Source of the DNA: Pseudomonadota bacterium
GTDB taxonomy: Bacteria; Pseudomonadota; Gammaproteobacteria; Burkholderiales; Burkholderiaceae_C
Reading direction: 5' to 3'
Assembly (NCBI GenBank): GCA_021805825.1
Contig: JAJZEC010000017.1
Location: forward strand, 1-56,475
Length of the DNA stretch: 56,475 nucleotides
Position numbers and translations under genes: made by a program. Below are positions 33,013-44,266 of the stretch, piece by piece; positions within the stretch are counted from its first letter, which is position 1; every line of letters begins with the position of its first letter. The notes under the pieces are model-generated. The model made no database searches, had not been told where the DNA came from, and saw only the letters and a list, made by a program, of their open reading frames with translations.

Positions 33013-34221
33013 ATGACCCTGCGCAGCCTCGGCGCCAACGCGCCGCGGGATGTTCCGCTGCTGGCGTTGCTGTGCACCCTGGGTATCCAGGTGCTGGTGT
33101 CGATGTGCATGCTGGCGCTGCCGGCGATCGCGCCCGCGGTCGCGCGGGGGGTGGGCGTTCCGGTGACGCTGGCCGGCGTCTATGTCGCGCTGGCCTTCGG
33201 CGCCGCGATGCTGTCGGCCAGCGCCGGCGGCGCGCGGCTGCGCCGCCATGGGCCGATCCGCCTCAGCCAGGCTTGCCTGCTGCTGTGCGGCCTGGGCATG
33301 GCGCTGGTCTGCAGCGGCATCGCGCCGCTGATGGGCGCGGGTGCGCTGCTCATCGGCTGCGGCTACGGGCCGGTCACTCCGGCCAGTTCCCAGTTGCTCG
33401 CTGCGCACACCCCGGTACGCCTGCGCGGGGTGGTGTTCTCCCTCAAGCAGACCGGTGTTCCCCTCGGCGGCATGCTGGCCGGTGCCTTGTTGCCGGGAAT
33501 CGTCGTGTGGGCCAACTGGCGGGTGGCGCTGGCGCTGGTCGCGCTGGCCTGCGCGCTGGCCGCGCTCGTGGTGCAGGGGGTGCGTGCGCGCTTCGATGCC
33601 GGGGCCGCGGGCGACTCGGTGCCACGGCCGCCAAGCCGCCATCCGGTCGCCCTGGTCTGGCGGCACCCGCCGATCCGCGCGCTGGCGCTGCTGTCCTTCT
33701 TCTTCGCCGGCGTGCAGCTGTGCCTGTCGACCTTCTTCGTCGCGCAGTTGCATCAGGCGGCCGGGCTCGGCCTGGTGCGCGCCGGCATGCTGCTGGCGCT
33801 GGCCCAGGGCGCCGGGGTGCTGGGGCGCATCACCTGGGGCGCGCTTGCCGATCGCGGCGTGCCGGCCACGCGCCTGCTGGGCTTGCTGGCGCTGGCGATG
33901 GCCGGCTGCGCCTTGGCCACCGCCGCGGTCGGCCGGCACTGGACGCTGCCCGGACTCGTGGTCCTCGCGGCGTGCTTCGGCGCCACCGCGACCGGCTGGA
34001 ACGGGGTCTACCTGGCCGAGGTCGCACGGCTGGCGCCGGCGGGACAGGCCGGCTTGCTGACCGGCGGCACGCTGTCGTTCACCTATGCGGGGGTGGTCGC
34101 GTGGCCCCCGCTGTTTGCCCTTGCCGCAGGCGTCGGTGGGCGTCTCGGCTGGGGCTACGCGCTGGTCGGCGCGGTGGTGGGCCTGCTCGGTTTCGTGGTG
34201 CTGTTGCGGCGTCCGCGGTAG
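33013..34221 (+). CDS. Major facilitator superfamily transporter
   Basis: This 402-residue protein has about 12 hydrophobic segments in two halves with a longer central loop near residues 190-215, as in the major facilitator superfamily. Conserved loop motifs include GARLRRHGPIRLSQA between helices 2 and 3 and GALADRGVPATRLLG in the second half. The helix-4/5 segment LRGVVFSLKQTGVPLGGMLAGALLP is typical of the cyanate/nitrate-like branch. The substrate is not identifiable. It starts 37 bases after the exported protein gene, and its 3' end overlaps the convergent AraC gene by 67 bases. Confidence 0.85.
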   Translation: MTLRSLGANAPRDVPLLALLCTLGIQVLVSMCMLALPAIAPAVARGVGVPVTLAGVYVALAFGAAMLSASAGGARLRRHGPIRLSQACLLLCGLGMALVCSGIAPLMGAGALLIGCGYGPVTPASSQLLAAHTPVRLRGVVFSLKQTGVPLGGMLAGALLPGIVVWANWRVALALVALACALAALVVQGVRARFDAGAAGDSVPRPPSRHPVALVWRHPPIRALALLSFFFAGVQLCLSTFFVAQLHQAAGLGLVRAGMLLALAQGAGVLGRITWGALADRGVPATRLLGLLALAMAGCALATAAVGRHWTLPGLVVLAACFGATATGWNGVYLAEVARLAPAGQAGLLTGGTLSFTYAGVVAWPPLFALAAGVGGRLGWGYALVGAVVGLLGFVVLLRRPR

Positions 34222-35201
34222 TCGCTGGGGGACTGGCCGGTCCAGTTGCGGAAGGCCCTGGCGAAGGCCTTTTCGTTGGCGAAGCCGACCGAGAGCGCAA
34301 TCTTCTTCACGGATTCCTGCCCGCGGCGCAGCTGCGCTACCGCATGCTCCCGCCGCACCACGTCCTTGATGCGCTGCAGCGAGGTGCCTTCCTCCGCAAG
34401 GTGCCGGTGCAGGGTGCGCACCGACACATGCAGCGCGGTGGCCAGCCTCGGCGCGTCGAAGGGCTGCCCGGGCTGCGCGGCCAGCAAGGCCCGCGCACGC
34501 TCGCCGAGCAGTCGGTCGCGTCTGTAGGGGCGCACGGTCAGCGGCAGCGCATGCTGGAGCATGCTGCGCAGGGACGCCTCGTCGCGTCGCGGCGCCAGCG
34601 CGAGGTATTGGGCATCGAAGCGCATGCAGGCTTGCGCGCAGCCGTAGAGCACCTCCCCGGGGAAGAGCAGACCGTGCACCGCGGCATGCGCCGGGCGGCG
34701 CAAGGGAAAGCAGGTCTGCAGCAAGGGAATGCGGGAGTCGACCAGCCAGCAGGCGTAGCCATGCACGTAGCGCATGCAACTGAGCAGGCAGAATTCGCGC
34801 AAGGCCTCCAGCGGCCGCATTTCCCGGATGCGCAGCGTGGCGATGCCCTCGCCGACTTCGAGTTCGAGCAGGATGTCCTCGGTCAGCAGACGGTGGTGCC
34901 GGCACCACCGCTTGAGCGCCACCCCGAGGTCGGGAGAGCCCAGGGAGGCGCGGCACAGCATGCCGTAGCTTCCCCAAGGCAGGCGGCGGGAGAACCAGCC
35001 CAGCGCCTCGTCGTCGATCTGCTGCATGGCTACCCGGCACAGGGTTTCGAACTGCGCGGCCGTCACGCGCGCCGCGGCTTGCTGCAACAGCGACGGGGAG
35101 ATCTGCGCCTCGCGCATCGCCGGGCCCGGATCGGCACCATAGCGACGCAGGCCCAGCAGCACGGCGTGCACGAAGGCCATCGGGGTGGCGGCGGAGGGCA
35201 T
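34155..35201 (-). CDS. AraC-family regulator next to the liu operon
   Basis: This 348-residue protein has an N-terminal arabinose-binding-like (OruR-type) sensor domain, residues 15-220, and a C-terminal AraC helix-turn-helix pair, residues 235-335. The second HTH reads [31 protein letters not shown], the AraC signature. ATG 35201 was chosen, because the open frame upstream to 35342 has no family homology and would cross the candidate operator. It is divergent from liuA-liuB-liuD, which suggests it controls leucine or isovalerate catabolism. The C-terminal tail extends 67 bases into the convergent MFS gene. Confidence 0.85.
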   Translation of the reverse strand: MPSAATPMAFVHAVLLGLRRYGADPGPAMREAQISPSLLQQAAARVTAAQFETLCRVAMQQIDDEALGWFSRRLPWGSYGMLCRASLGSPDLGVALKRWCRHHRLLTEDILLELEVGEGIATLRIREMRPLEALREFCLLSCMRYVHGYACWLVDSRIPLLQTCFPLRRPAHAAVHGLLFPGEVLYGCAQACMRFDAQYLALAPRRDEASLRSMLQHALPLTVRPYRRDRLLGERARALLAAQPGQPFDAPRLATALHVSVRTLHRHLAEEGTSLQRIKDVVRREHAVAQLRRGQESVKKIALSVGFANEKAFARAFRNWTGQSPSDYRGRRNSTTKPSRPTTAPTSA

Positions 35202-35301
35202 GGCGGTCCGGTTTCGCGGCTTGTTTTCGGGTTTCTGGCGCAAAGCGCACCCTGTGCGACGGGATGCTCTCACGGCTCGAGGGCTTCGCCGCGCATCACA
35301 G

Positions 35302-35334
35302 TGGCAGAAAATGCAACCACCTTGGCGGCAAATG
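35302..35334 (+). promoter_or_regulatory. Direct repeat, candidate AraC-type operator for the liu operon
   Basis: TGGCAGAAAATG (35302-35313) and TGGCGGCAAATG (35323-35334) match at 10 of 12 positions and are 21 bases apart, two helical turns, the usual geometry for an AraC-family dimer. They lie about 75 bases before liuA in the only divergent gap with the regulator gene. A GGAATA sequence at about 35346 could be a -10 element. Confidence 0.5.
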
Positions 35335-35410
35335 TACTCCATGCTGGAATAAGCTGCGGCATGCTCGAGGGCGCCGCTGGCGCCTGCGGGATTCCTTCCA
35401 GGAGAAAGCC

Positions 35411-36595
35411 ATGCTGCAGCTTCCAGGTCTTGCCTTCGACCTTGGCGAAACCATCGACATGTTGCGTGCCAGCGTGCAGAGCTTCGCGGCCAAGGAAATC
35501 GCGCCGCGCGCCGCGCAGATCGACCGCGACAACGTCTTTCCGCACGATCTTTGGAGGAAGCTCGGCGAACTCGGGCTGCACGGCATGACCGTCGACGAAG
35601 CCTATGGCGGCTGCGACCTCGGCTACCTGGCGCACATGGTGGCGCTGGAGGAGATCTCGCGCGCCAGCGCGGCGGTCGGCCTGTCGTACGGCGCGCATTC
35701 CAATCTGTGCGTGAACCAGATCCATCGCAACGGCAGCGCGGAGCAGAAGAGCCGCTACCTGCCCCGCCTGGTCAGCGGCGAGCATGTGGGCGCGCTGGCG
35801 ATGAGCGAGCCCGGCTCCGGTTCCGACGTCGTGAGCATGAAGCTGCGCGCCGAGCAGCGTGGCGATCGCTACGTGCTCAACGGCTCCAAGATGTGGATCA
35901 CCAACGGCGGCGACGCCGATGTCCTGGTGGTGTACGCGAAGACCGCGCCCGAGGCCGGGCCGCGCGGCATCACCGCCTTCCTCGTCGAGCGCGGCTGGCG
36001 CGGCCTGTCCTTCGGCAGCAAGCTCGACAAGCTGGGCATGCGTGGCTCGAACACCTATCCGGTGTTCTTCGAGGATTGCGAGGTTCCGCGGGAAAACGTC
36101 CTCGGGCAGGTCGGCGAAGGGGTGAAGGTGCTGATGAGCGGCCTGGACTACGAGCGCGCCGTGCTGGCCGCCGGGCCGCTGGGCATCATGGCGGCCTGCA
36201 TGGACGTGGTGTTGCCCTATGTCCACCAGCGCCGGCAGTTCGGGCAGGGCATCGGCGAATTCCAGTTGATGCAGGGCAAGCTGGCCGACATGTACACGAC
36301 CTGGCAGGCCTGCCGCGCCTACGTCTACGCGGTCGGCCGGGCCTGCGACCGCGGCGGGCATGCGCGCACCCTGCGCAAGGACGCCGCGGGCGCCATCCTG
36401 TATGCGGCCGAGAAGGCGACCTGGATGGCCGGCGAGGCGATCCAGGCGCTGGGGGGCAACGGCTATGTCAACGAGTACCCGGTTGGCCGCTTGTGGCGCG
36501 ATGCCAAGCTCTACGAAATCGGCGCCGGCACGAGCGAGATCCGGCGCATGCTGATCGGCCGCGAACTCTACGCCGAAAGCGCCGATACGCCCTGA
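35411..36595 (+). CDS. liuA: Isovaleryl-CoA dehydrogenase
   Basis: This 394-residue FAD enzyme is an acyl-CoA dehydrogenase. Signatures are [36 protein letters not shown] and [20 protein letters not shown]. The Glu in [22 protein letters not shown] sits where the catalytic base of isovaleryl-CoA dehydrogenase lies (GLDLER in the human enzyme), and [12 protein letters not shown] replaces the usual YEGT. It converts isovaleryl-CoA to 3-methylcrotonyl-CoA, the third step of leucine breakdown. A GGAGA site precedes ATG 35411. liuB follows after 37 bases. Confidence 0.93.
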   Translation: MLQLPGLAFDLGETIDMLRASVQSFAAKEIAPRAAQIDRDNVFPHDLWRKLGELGLHGMTVDEAYGGCDLGYLAHMVALEEISRASAAVGLSYGAHSNLCVNQIHRNGSAEQKSRYLPRLVSGEHVGALAMSEPGSGSDVVSMKLRAEQRGDRYVLNGSKMWITNGGDADVLVVYAKTAPEAGPRGITAFLVERGWRGLSFGSKLDKLGMRGSNTYPVFFEDCEVPRENVLGQVGEGVKVLMSGLDYERAVLAAGPLGIMAACMDVVLPYVHQRRQFGQGIGEFQLMQGKLADMYTTWQACRAYVYAVGRACDRGGHARTLRKDAAGAILYAAEKATWMAGEAIQALGGNGYVNEYPVGRLWRDAKLYEIGAGTSEIRRMLIGRELYAESADTP

Positions 36596-36632
36596 ACCGC
36601 GGCCGGCGCGCGCCGCCGGCGAGGAGCCCCCG

Positions 36633-38240
<1,608 letters not shown>

Positions 38241-38303
38241 GCTTGCGGCCCCCATCGATCGGCCGCGGCCATCCTTTCCGAGCTTCCCGCCCCGAGGTTC
38301 CCT

Positions 38304-40316
38304 ATGTTCGACAAGATCCTGATCGCCAACCGGGGAGAGATCGCCTGCCGGGTCATGCGCACCGCGCGCCGCATGGGCATCGCCACGGTGGCCGTGTATT
38401 CGCAGGCCGACACCGACGCGCTGCATGTGCGCATGGCCGACGAGGCCCTGTGCATCGGGCCCGCGCCGGCCGCGCAGTCCTACCTGCTGTGCGAGCGCAT
38501 CCTGCAGGCGGCGCGCAGCACGGGCGCGCAGGCCGTGCATCCGGGCTACGGCTTTCTTTCGGAGAACGCGGATTTCGCCATGGAGTGCGAACGCCAGGGC
38601 CTGGTGTTCATCGGGCCGCCGCCGTCGGCCATCCGTGCCATGGGCAGCAAGTCCGCAGCCAAGGCGCTGATGCAGCAGGCCGGCGTGCCGCTGACTCCCG
38701 GCTACCACGGCGCCGAGCAGGACGCGGATTTTCTCGCCGCGCAGGCACGCTCCATCGGCTACCCGGTGCTGATCAAGGCCAGTGCCGGCGGCGGCGGCAA
38801 GGGCATGCGGCGGGTCGACGCCGAGGAGGATTTCGCCGCCTCGCTCGCCTCCTGCCGGCGCGAGGCGCTGGCCGCCTTCGGCGACGACCAGGTGCTGATC
38901 GAGAAGTACATCCTGGAACCAAGGCATATCGAGATCCAGGTGTTCGGCGACACCCATGGCAACCAGGTCTACCTGTTCGAACGCGACTGCTCGGTGCAAC
39001 GCCGCCACCAGAAGGTGCTGGAGGAGGCGCCGGCGCCGGGCATGGACGCCGGGCGGCGAGCGGCGATGGGGCGTGCCGCCCTGGAGGCGGCGCGCGCGGT
39101 GGGCTACGTCGGCGCGGGTACGGTGGAATTCATCGTCACCCAGGACGGTTCGTTCTATTTCATGGAGATGAACACCCGGCTGCAGGTCGAGCACCCGGTG
39201 ACCGAAATGATCACGGGGCTCGACCTCGTGGAATGGCAGTTGCGCGTGGCCGCCGGCGAGCCGCTGGCGCTGCGCCAGGAGCAACTGAGCCTGCGCGGAC
39301 ATGCGATCGAGGCCCGCATCTATGCGGAGGATCCGCAGCGTGGCTTCCTGCCGTCGACCGGGCGCCTGCTGTACCTTGCCCCACCGAGCGGCGACGGTGT
39401 GCGCGTGGACACCGGGGTCGAGCAGGGCGACCGCATCTCGCCCCATTACGACCCGATGATCGCCAAGCTGATCGTGCACGGCGAGGATCGCCGACAGGCG
39501 CTGGCCCGCATGCGGCAGGCCCTGGCCCGCTACCGGATCGCCGGGGTCGCCAGCAATGTCGAGTTCCTGTCGCGGCTGGTGGCTTCGCCTTCCTTCGCCC
39601 AGGCGCGCCTGGACACGGGATTGATCGAACGCGAGCACGACTACCTGTTCGCCGCGCCGCAGCCGCCGCAGCAGGACATCTGGCTGCTCGTCGCGCTGGC
39701 CGAGCTGTTGCGCGAGCAGCGGCTGCGCCGCGAGGCGGCGGCACGCTCGTCCCATCCGGCATCGCCCTGGGCGCTCGGGGATGGATGGAGGCTCAATGGA
39801 CAGGCCCGGCGCAGCCTGGAACTGCGCTGGGCCGACGAGACGCAGCAGGTGCAGGTGGAGGTTCAGGTGCAAGGCCTCGCCGACGGCTACCAGCTCTGCC
39901 TGGGCGACGCCTGCGTGCACGCCGCGGGTGCGCTGGCGGCCGACGGCATGCTGCAGGCACGCCTGGGCGAGCGCAGCGTGCACGCGGTGGTGCTGGCCGA
40001 CGCGGCCGAGCGCCTGCTGTACTTCGGCGGGCGCAGCTGGCGGCTTGCGCTGGTCGACAGCCTGCACGCGGCCGACGCCGCCGAGGAGAATGCAGCGGGT
40101 CTGCGCGCGCCGATGCCGGGCAGGGTCGTGGCGCTGCTTGTCGAGCCGGGCGCGGAGGTGGCCAAGGGTACTCCGCTGCTGCTGCTGGAGGCCATGAAGA
40201 TGGAGCACACCATCAGCGCGCCTCGCGATGGCGTGGTCGAGGCTTTCCACTGCAGCGTCGGCGAACAGGTTCCGGAAGGCGCCGAACTGCTGGCGCTGCG
40301 CGGCGTCGAGGCCTGA
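38304..40316 (+). CDS. liuD: 3-methylcrotonyl-CoA carboxylase alpha (biotin) subunit
   Basis: This 670-residue protein has a biotin carboxylase domain at residues 1-450 (ANRGEIACRVMRTARRMGIATVAVYS, KASAGGGGKGMRRV, FYFMEMNTRLQVEHPVTEMI), a linker domain and a C-terminal biotinyl domain with EAMKMEHT. The biotin-accepting Lys is residue 632. It carboxylates biotin and passes CO2 to the beta subunit. It starts 63 bases after liuB and ends the operon. No enoyl-CoA hydratase (liuC) or HMG-CoA lyase (liuE) gene is next to it. Confidence 0.95.
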   Translation: MFDKILIANRGEIACRVMRTARRMGIATVAVYSQADTDALHVRMADEALCIGPAPAAQSYLLCERILQAARSTGAQAVHPGYGFLSENADFAMECERQGLVFIGPPPSAIRAMGSKSAAKALMQQAGVPLTPGYHGAEQDADFLAAQARSIGYPVLIKASAGGGGKGMRRVDAEEDFAASLASCRREALAAFGDDQVLIEKYILEPRHIEIQVFGDTHGNQVYLFERDCSVQRRHQKVLEEAPAPGMDAGRRAAMGRAALEAARAVGYVGAGTVEFIVTQDGSFYFMEMNTRLQVEHPVTEMITGLDLVEWQLRVAAGEPLALRQEQLSLRGHAIEARIYAEDPQRGFLPSTGRLLYLAPPSGDGVRVDTGVEQGDRISPHYDPMIAKLIVHGEDRRQALARMRQALARYRIAGVASNVEFLSRLVASPSFAQARLDTGLIEREHDYLFAAPQPPQQDIWLLVALAELLREQRLRREAAARSSHPASPWALGDGWRLNGQARRSLELRWADETQQVQVEVQVQGLADGYQLCLGDACVHAAGALAADGMLQARLGERSVHAVVLADAAERLLYFGGRSWRLALVDSLHAADAAEENAAGLRAPMPGRVVALLVEPGAEVAKGTPLLLLEAMKMEHTISAPRDGVVEAFHCSVGEQVPEGAELLALRGVEA

Positions 40317-40329
40317 GGCCAGCGATTCC

Positions 40330-40360
40330 CGGGCTGCGCGGCCGCGTGCCGCGTAGCCCG
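40330..40360. terminator. Long hairpin between convergent liuD and a GGDEF gene
   Basis: CGGGCT-G-CGCGG-ccgcgtg-CCGCG-T-AGCCCG folds into a 12-pair stem with one G-U wobble. It fills most of the 54-base gap between convergent genes, which suggests a two-way transcription barrier. It has no T run on either side. Confidence 0.5.
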
Positions 40361-40370
40361 CCTTGCGGCT

Positions 40371-42008
40371 TCAGTCTTCGCCGCGGCCCATGCTCCACCA
40401 GGCCTCGGCCCGGCCCTTGTGCGCCTTGGCGCGGTACATCGCCGCGTCGGCCACGCGCAGCAAGGTGGCGGCATCGCTGCCGTCGTCCGGGTACAGCGCC
40501 GCGCCCAGGGTCATGCTGACGCGGGCCTGGAGCTCCGGCGTCAGCGCGAAGGGCCGCAGCACGCAGTCGCGCAGGCGCCCGATGGCGCTCAGCGCCGACT
40601 CGTGCGCATCGGCCGGATCGATGCCCTTGAACACGACGACGAATTCGTCACCCCCGATGCGGGCCAGGAAATCCGAGCCGCGCAGCAGCGCCTTCAGGCG
40701 GCGCGCGAACTGCCGCAGCAAGGTGTCTCCAGCGGCATGGCCGTAGCGGTCGTTGACCGGCTTGAAATCGTCCAGGTCGATGAGACCGACGACCAGGTGG
40801 TTGCGCAGGCGCTGGGCGTCCGCAAGCGCGGTCGGCAGATATTGCTCGAGGGCGTAGCGGTTGGGCAGGCCGGTCAGTGCGTCGTGGTGGGCCAGGAAGG
40901 CCGCGTCGGCCTGCAGCTTGCGCAGCAGTTCCGTCTGTTCGTCGCGCTGAGTCACGTCCACCACGGTCCATACCGCGATGGGCTTGCCTTCGGGCTGCGG
41001 CAGCAGCCGCCCGGAGATGTCGCAGCTGATCAGGCGCTCGTCACGGCATTTCAGGTGCACGCTGAGCAGGTGCACGGTGCCCGACTCGTACATCCGCGGG
41101 TAGAGTTCGCGGATGCGTTGCAGTTCGGTGGCATGGGCGTACAGCGACAGCGTCGGGCGGCCGACGAGTTCGTCGATGCCTGCGTAGCCGAGCATCTCGG
41201 CGAAACGCGCATTCGCGCTGACGATGCGGTTGCCCTGGGTCATCGTGACTCCGGCCACCGCGTTGTCGAGCAGGATCTGGTGCAGCAGGTCGTGCTGGCG
41301 CTGGCGCGCTGCCTGCGCGATGCGGTCGATGCCGCGCGAAATGCCCACGGCCAGTTCCTGCAGCACCGCCTGCGTGGGCGCATCGAAGACGTCCTCGCTG
41401 CGGTGGTAGACGGCCATCACCCCCCAGGCCCGGCCTTCGCGGCGCACCGGCAGCGCGGCCACCGCGGCCAGCCCGTGCTGCGCGGCACGATCCTTCCACG
41501 GGCGCAGCGAGTCCGCGCGCTGGATCGACTGGTTGAAGGTGGCGGCTGTGTCGCGCCAGGCCTGGCCCATGCACCCGCGACCCTCGGCGATGTCCGCGCG
41601 GATCGACGTGTGCACATGGTCGAGATAGGGCGTCGCTCCGCTGGATACGACGGGACGGAACCAGCCGTCCTGATCCGGGATCGCGATCCAGGCCAGTGCG
41701 AAGCCGCCGTGCTCGACCGCCAGCGCGCACACCTGGGCCAGCATGGCCTGCTCCTGATCGGCGTGGGTGATGACCTGGTTGACCTTCGCCAGCAGCGCGG
41801 CCAGGCCGCGCGCGGCGCGCAGCGAGCGCAGCATCGTGCGTTCCCGCTCGGCCAGTTGCCGCAGTTCGCCCCGCGCGCCTGCCAGCTCCGCGCGCAGCCG
41901 ATCCATCGTTGCGCCGCTGGGCCACGGCCGCGTGGCGCCGCGCACGCGCCGCCGCGCCGCCTTGCGTCGACGCAGGCGCTCGCGCGCGGTGGATTCCGGA
42001 GCGCTCAT
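40371..42008 (-). CDS. GAF-PAS diguanylate cyclase
   Basis: This 545-residue protein has no membrane segments. A GAF-like domain spans about residues 80-235 (VCALAVEHGGFALAWIAIPDQDGWFRPVVSSG). A PAS domain follows (LLDNAVAGVTMTQGNRIVSANARFAEMLGYAGIDELVG) and then a GGDEF domain (HHDALTGLPNRYALEQYLPTAL). The active site is GGDEF with RGSD five residues before it, which matches a c-di-GMP inhibitory site. It makes c-di-GMP in response to a signal sensed by the GAF or PAS part. ATG 42008 was chosen over an upstream ATG at 42056. It converges with liuD. Confidence 0.88.
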   Translation of the reverse strand: MSAPESTARERLRRRKAARRRVRGATRPWPSGATMDRLRAELAGARGELRQLAERERTMLRSLRAARGLAALLAKVNQVITHADQEQAMLAQVCALAVEHGGFALAWIAIPDQDGWFRPVVSSGATPYLDHVHTSIRADIAEGRGCMGQAWRDTAATFNQSIQRADSLRPWKDRAAQHGLAAVAALPVRREGRAWGVMAVYHRSEDVFDAPTQAVLQELAVGISRGIDRIAQAARQRQHDLLHQILLDNAVAGVTMTQGNRIVSANARFAEMLGYAGIDELVGRPTLSLYAHATELQRIRELYPRMYESGTVHLLSVHLKCRDERLISCDISGRLLPQPEGKPIAVWTVVDVTQRDEQTELLRKLQADAAFLAHHDALTGLPNRYALEQYLPTALADAQRLRNHLVVGLIDLDDFKPVNDRYGHAAGDTLLRQFARRLKALLRGSDFLARIGGDEFVVVFKGIDPADAHESALSAIGRLRDCVLRPFALTPELQARVSMTLGAALYPDDGSDAATLLRVADAAMYRAKAHKGRAEAWWSMGRGED

Positions 42009-42213
42009 GCGCGTTTGGCGACCGGATGCATCGCGCCACGCGAGGCGCGACCGCAAGCGCCCGGGCCTTGCCTTGATGTGTTCACCTTGCGCGCCGAGGT
42101 TCGGTTTGTGTCACCCAGATGAAAAATCATACCCCGGCGGTCGTTCTTTGTTGCCAATCAGGGCATGGTGGCCCGGCGCGCAGTGGGTCGGTGCGGCTAG
42201 CATCGCAGCTTGC

Positions 42214-43509
42214 ATGCTCCCATCGATCCTTCGCCTCGTCCGCAACCATGCGCTGGCCGCGCCGCGCATCGCAGCCTGCGCGATGGCGCTGGCCTTGCTG
42301 CCCGGCGCTGCCGCCGCGCAAGCTCTGCGTCTGCGGCTGCGCGACAGCGAGACCATGCTGGGCAATTTCGCCGGCGGGGTGCGGCAGGGCTCGACCGTGC
42401 AGGGATTGACCAGCCTGTCGATCGACCTGTCCACCGCGCAGGCCTTCGGCTGGCGTGGCGGTTCGTTCCATGCCAGCGTGCTGAACCTCCACGGCCAGAC
42501 GCTCAGCGGCCCCTACCTGGACAACCTGCAGGCCGCCAACGGCAACGAGGGGCGCGACGGTACGCGCTTGTGGGAGCTGTGGTTCGACCAATCCTTCGAT
42601 TCCGGGGTCTACGATCTGCGCTTCGGCGAGCAGAGCATCGACAACGAGTTCCTCGTCAGTCGCTACTCCGGCATGTTCCTCAACACCATGGCCGGCTGGC
42701 CGCTGCTGCCCTCGCTGGACATGTACGGCGGCGGCCCGGCCTACCCCCTGTCCTCGCCGGGGCTGCGTCTGCGCGTCCGCCCGATCCGCGGCATCGCGCT
42801 GCTGGCCGGGGTGTTCGACGACAACCCCGGCGGCGGACGCTTCGCGCAGAACGCCCAGGTGCTCGACCCCAACGGCCTGCAATTCAACCTGAACACCGGC
42901 GCGCTGTGGCTCGGCGAGTTGCAATACGCCACACGCATCGACGGGCTGCCGGGAAGCTACAAGCTCGGCGTCTGGTACGACAGCGGGGAGTTTCCTGACG
43001 AGTTCCTCGCCGCCGACGGGCTGTCGCAGGCCGACCCGCGCAGCGGCGGCGTGCCGCTGCTGCACCGAGGCAACCGCAGCGTCTATGCCGTCGTCGACCA
43101 GACCCTGTGGCGCTCGTCGGCAAGGCTCTCGCGGCGCCTGAACCTGTTCGGGCGCATCATGCGCGCGCCCAGCGACCGCAATCTGATCGATTGGTCCTTC
43201 AACGGTGGTCTCACCCTCGACGACCCGCTTCCCGGCAGGCCGCGGGATCGCTTCGGCATCGATCTCGGCATCGGGCATGTCAGCAGCCGGGCGGCGGCGC
43301 TGGATCGGGCCTCCGGCCTGCCCGCTCGGGGTACCGAGACCCTGGTGGAACTGAGCTACCAGGCGCGGGTCGCGCCCTGGCTGGTGCTGCAACCGGATCT
43401 GCAGTACGTGCTGCACCCCGGAGGCGGGCTGCTCGATCCCGCGGATCCCGCGCGGCGCATCGGCAATGAGCTGGTCGCCGGGGTGCGGGCGAACTTCCGC
43501 TACCCCTGA
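42214..43509 (+). CDS. OprB-like outer-membrane porin
   Basis: This 431-residue exported protein has a signal peptide (about residues 1-30, ending LALLPGAAAAQA) and alternating short strands with an aromatic pattern typical of a beta-barrel. LRLRDSETMLGNFAGGVRQG, VYDLRFGEQSIDNEFLVSRYSGMFLNTMAGWPLLPS and SYKLGVWYDSGEFPDE are typical of carbohydrate-selective OprB porins. It would let sugars or polyols cross the outer membrane. The last residues are ANFRYP, so the terminal residue is Pro rather than the usual Phe. No ribosome site is obvious. It is divergent from the GAF-PAS-GGDEF gene. Confidence 0.8.
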   Translation: MLPSILRLVRNHALAAPRIAACAMALALLPGAAAAQALRLRLRDSETMLGNFAGGVRQGSTVQGLTSLSIDLSTAQAFGWRGGSFHASVLNLHGQTLSGPYLDNLQAANGNEGRDGTRLWELWFDQSFDSGVYDLRFGEQSIDNEFLVSRYSGMFLNTMAGWPLLPSLDMYGGGPAYPLSSPGLRLRVRPIRGIALLAGVFDDNPGGGRFAQNAQVLDPNGLQFNLNTGALWLGELQYATRIDGLPGSYKLGVWYDSGEFPDEFLAADGLSQADPRSGGVPLLHRGNRSVYAVVDQTLWRSSARLSRRLNLFGRIMRAPSDRNLIDWSFNGGLTLDDPLPGRPRDRFGIDLGIGHVSSRAAALDRASGLPARGTETLVELSYQARVAPWLVLQPDLQYVLHPGGGLLDPADPARRIGNELVAGVRANFRYP

Positions 43510-43590
43510 GCGCTCCCCGGCGGGGCTGCGACCGTCCCGCCCGCAGCATGGTGGAACGTTGTGCGCCAGGGAAGGAAGGAATCGATTACA

Positions 43591-43617
43591 CGCGAAATGG
43601 CTGGCTACAATTTCGCG
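43591..43617. promoter_or_regulatory. Palindrome upstream of the glp gene group
   Basis: CGCGAAAT-N11-ATTTCGCG is a perfect 8+8 bp inverted repeat. It overlaps TACAAT (43606-43611), which resembles a -10 element, and lies about 100 bases before the membrane-protein gene ahead of glpD and glpK. It looks like an operator. Whether the glycerol regulator GlpR or another protein binds it is unknown, and no glpR gene is in the window. Confidence 0.45.
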
Positions 43618-43717
43618 CAGCTTGCAGGATGCCGTGCGGGCGCGGCGGATCCATCCTCTGCATCCTGCTGGCACTGCGTGTCCGTACTCTGGTTCCAACA
43701 CGGTCGAAAGGCGATTC

Positions 43718-44236
43718 ATGCAGACTGCGAAACGGCGGGTCATCGAGGCATCGCTGCTGTTCCTGGCGATCTTCGCTCCGGTGCTGTTCATCGGCGCCTC
43801 GAAGATCACCAAGCCGACCTTCTTCTTCGCCTGGGATGCTCCGCGAGCGCTCTGGGAGTGCTGGGTGCTGGCGGGCCTCGGCATGATCGCCACGCTGACG
43901 GAAATCTTCATCCCGCGACGCCAGGGCGCGTTGAAGGCAACCATCGGCCTGCTGGTGTCCATCATCAGCGCCGGGATGCTGTATTTCCTCTATCAGAGCA
44001 CCCAGTCCTACGCCGACGAGGTGCTGCGCGCGATCAAGGGGCAGGCATTCTTCGCCGGCATCTTCGGCAGCGGCGGGAACATCGACGACACGCTGAACCG
44101 CATCGCCAGCGTGCGCACCATCAGCTACTCGAACGTGTCGGCGTACATCTGGACCTTCGTGCTCGCCGGCTACGGCGGGCGGGCGCTGGTGGAGTTCATC
44201 GGCGAGGCCAAGGCGGCCATCGCACGGCAGGGTTGA
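43718..44236 (+). CDS. Small membrane protein of unknown function ahead of glpD
   Basis: This 172-residue protein has four hydrophobic segments, near residues 10-30, 48-68, 78-98 and 140-158. I recognise no family. It has no NPA boxes, so it is not the glycerol channel GlpF. The hydrophilic stretch between the third and fourth helices contains GSGGNIDDTLNRIASVRTISYSN. An AAAGG site precedes the ATG. It ends 30 bases before glpD on the same strand, so it is probably cotranscribed with the glycerol genes. Confidence 0.7.
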   Translation: MQTAKRRVIEASLLFLAIFAPVLFIGASKITKPTFFFAWDAPRALWECWVLAGLGMIATLTEIFIPRRQGALKATIGLLVSIISAGMLYFLYQSTQSYADEVLRAIKGQAFFAGIFGSGGNIDDTLNRIASVRTISYSNVSAYIWTFVLAGYGGRALVEFIGEAKAAIARQG

Positions 44237-44266
44237 ACGGCCGGCGCCCGCGCGCGGTTCGCCACG

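Noticed and set aside
43718-44236. The membrane protein ahead of glpD as a GlpF glycerol channel
   Set aside because: It has four helices rather than six and no NPA motifs.
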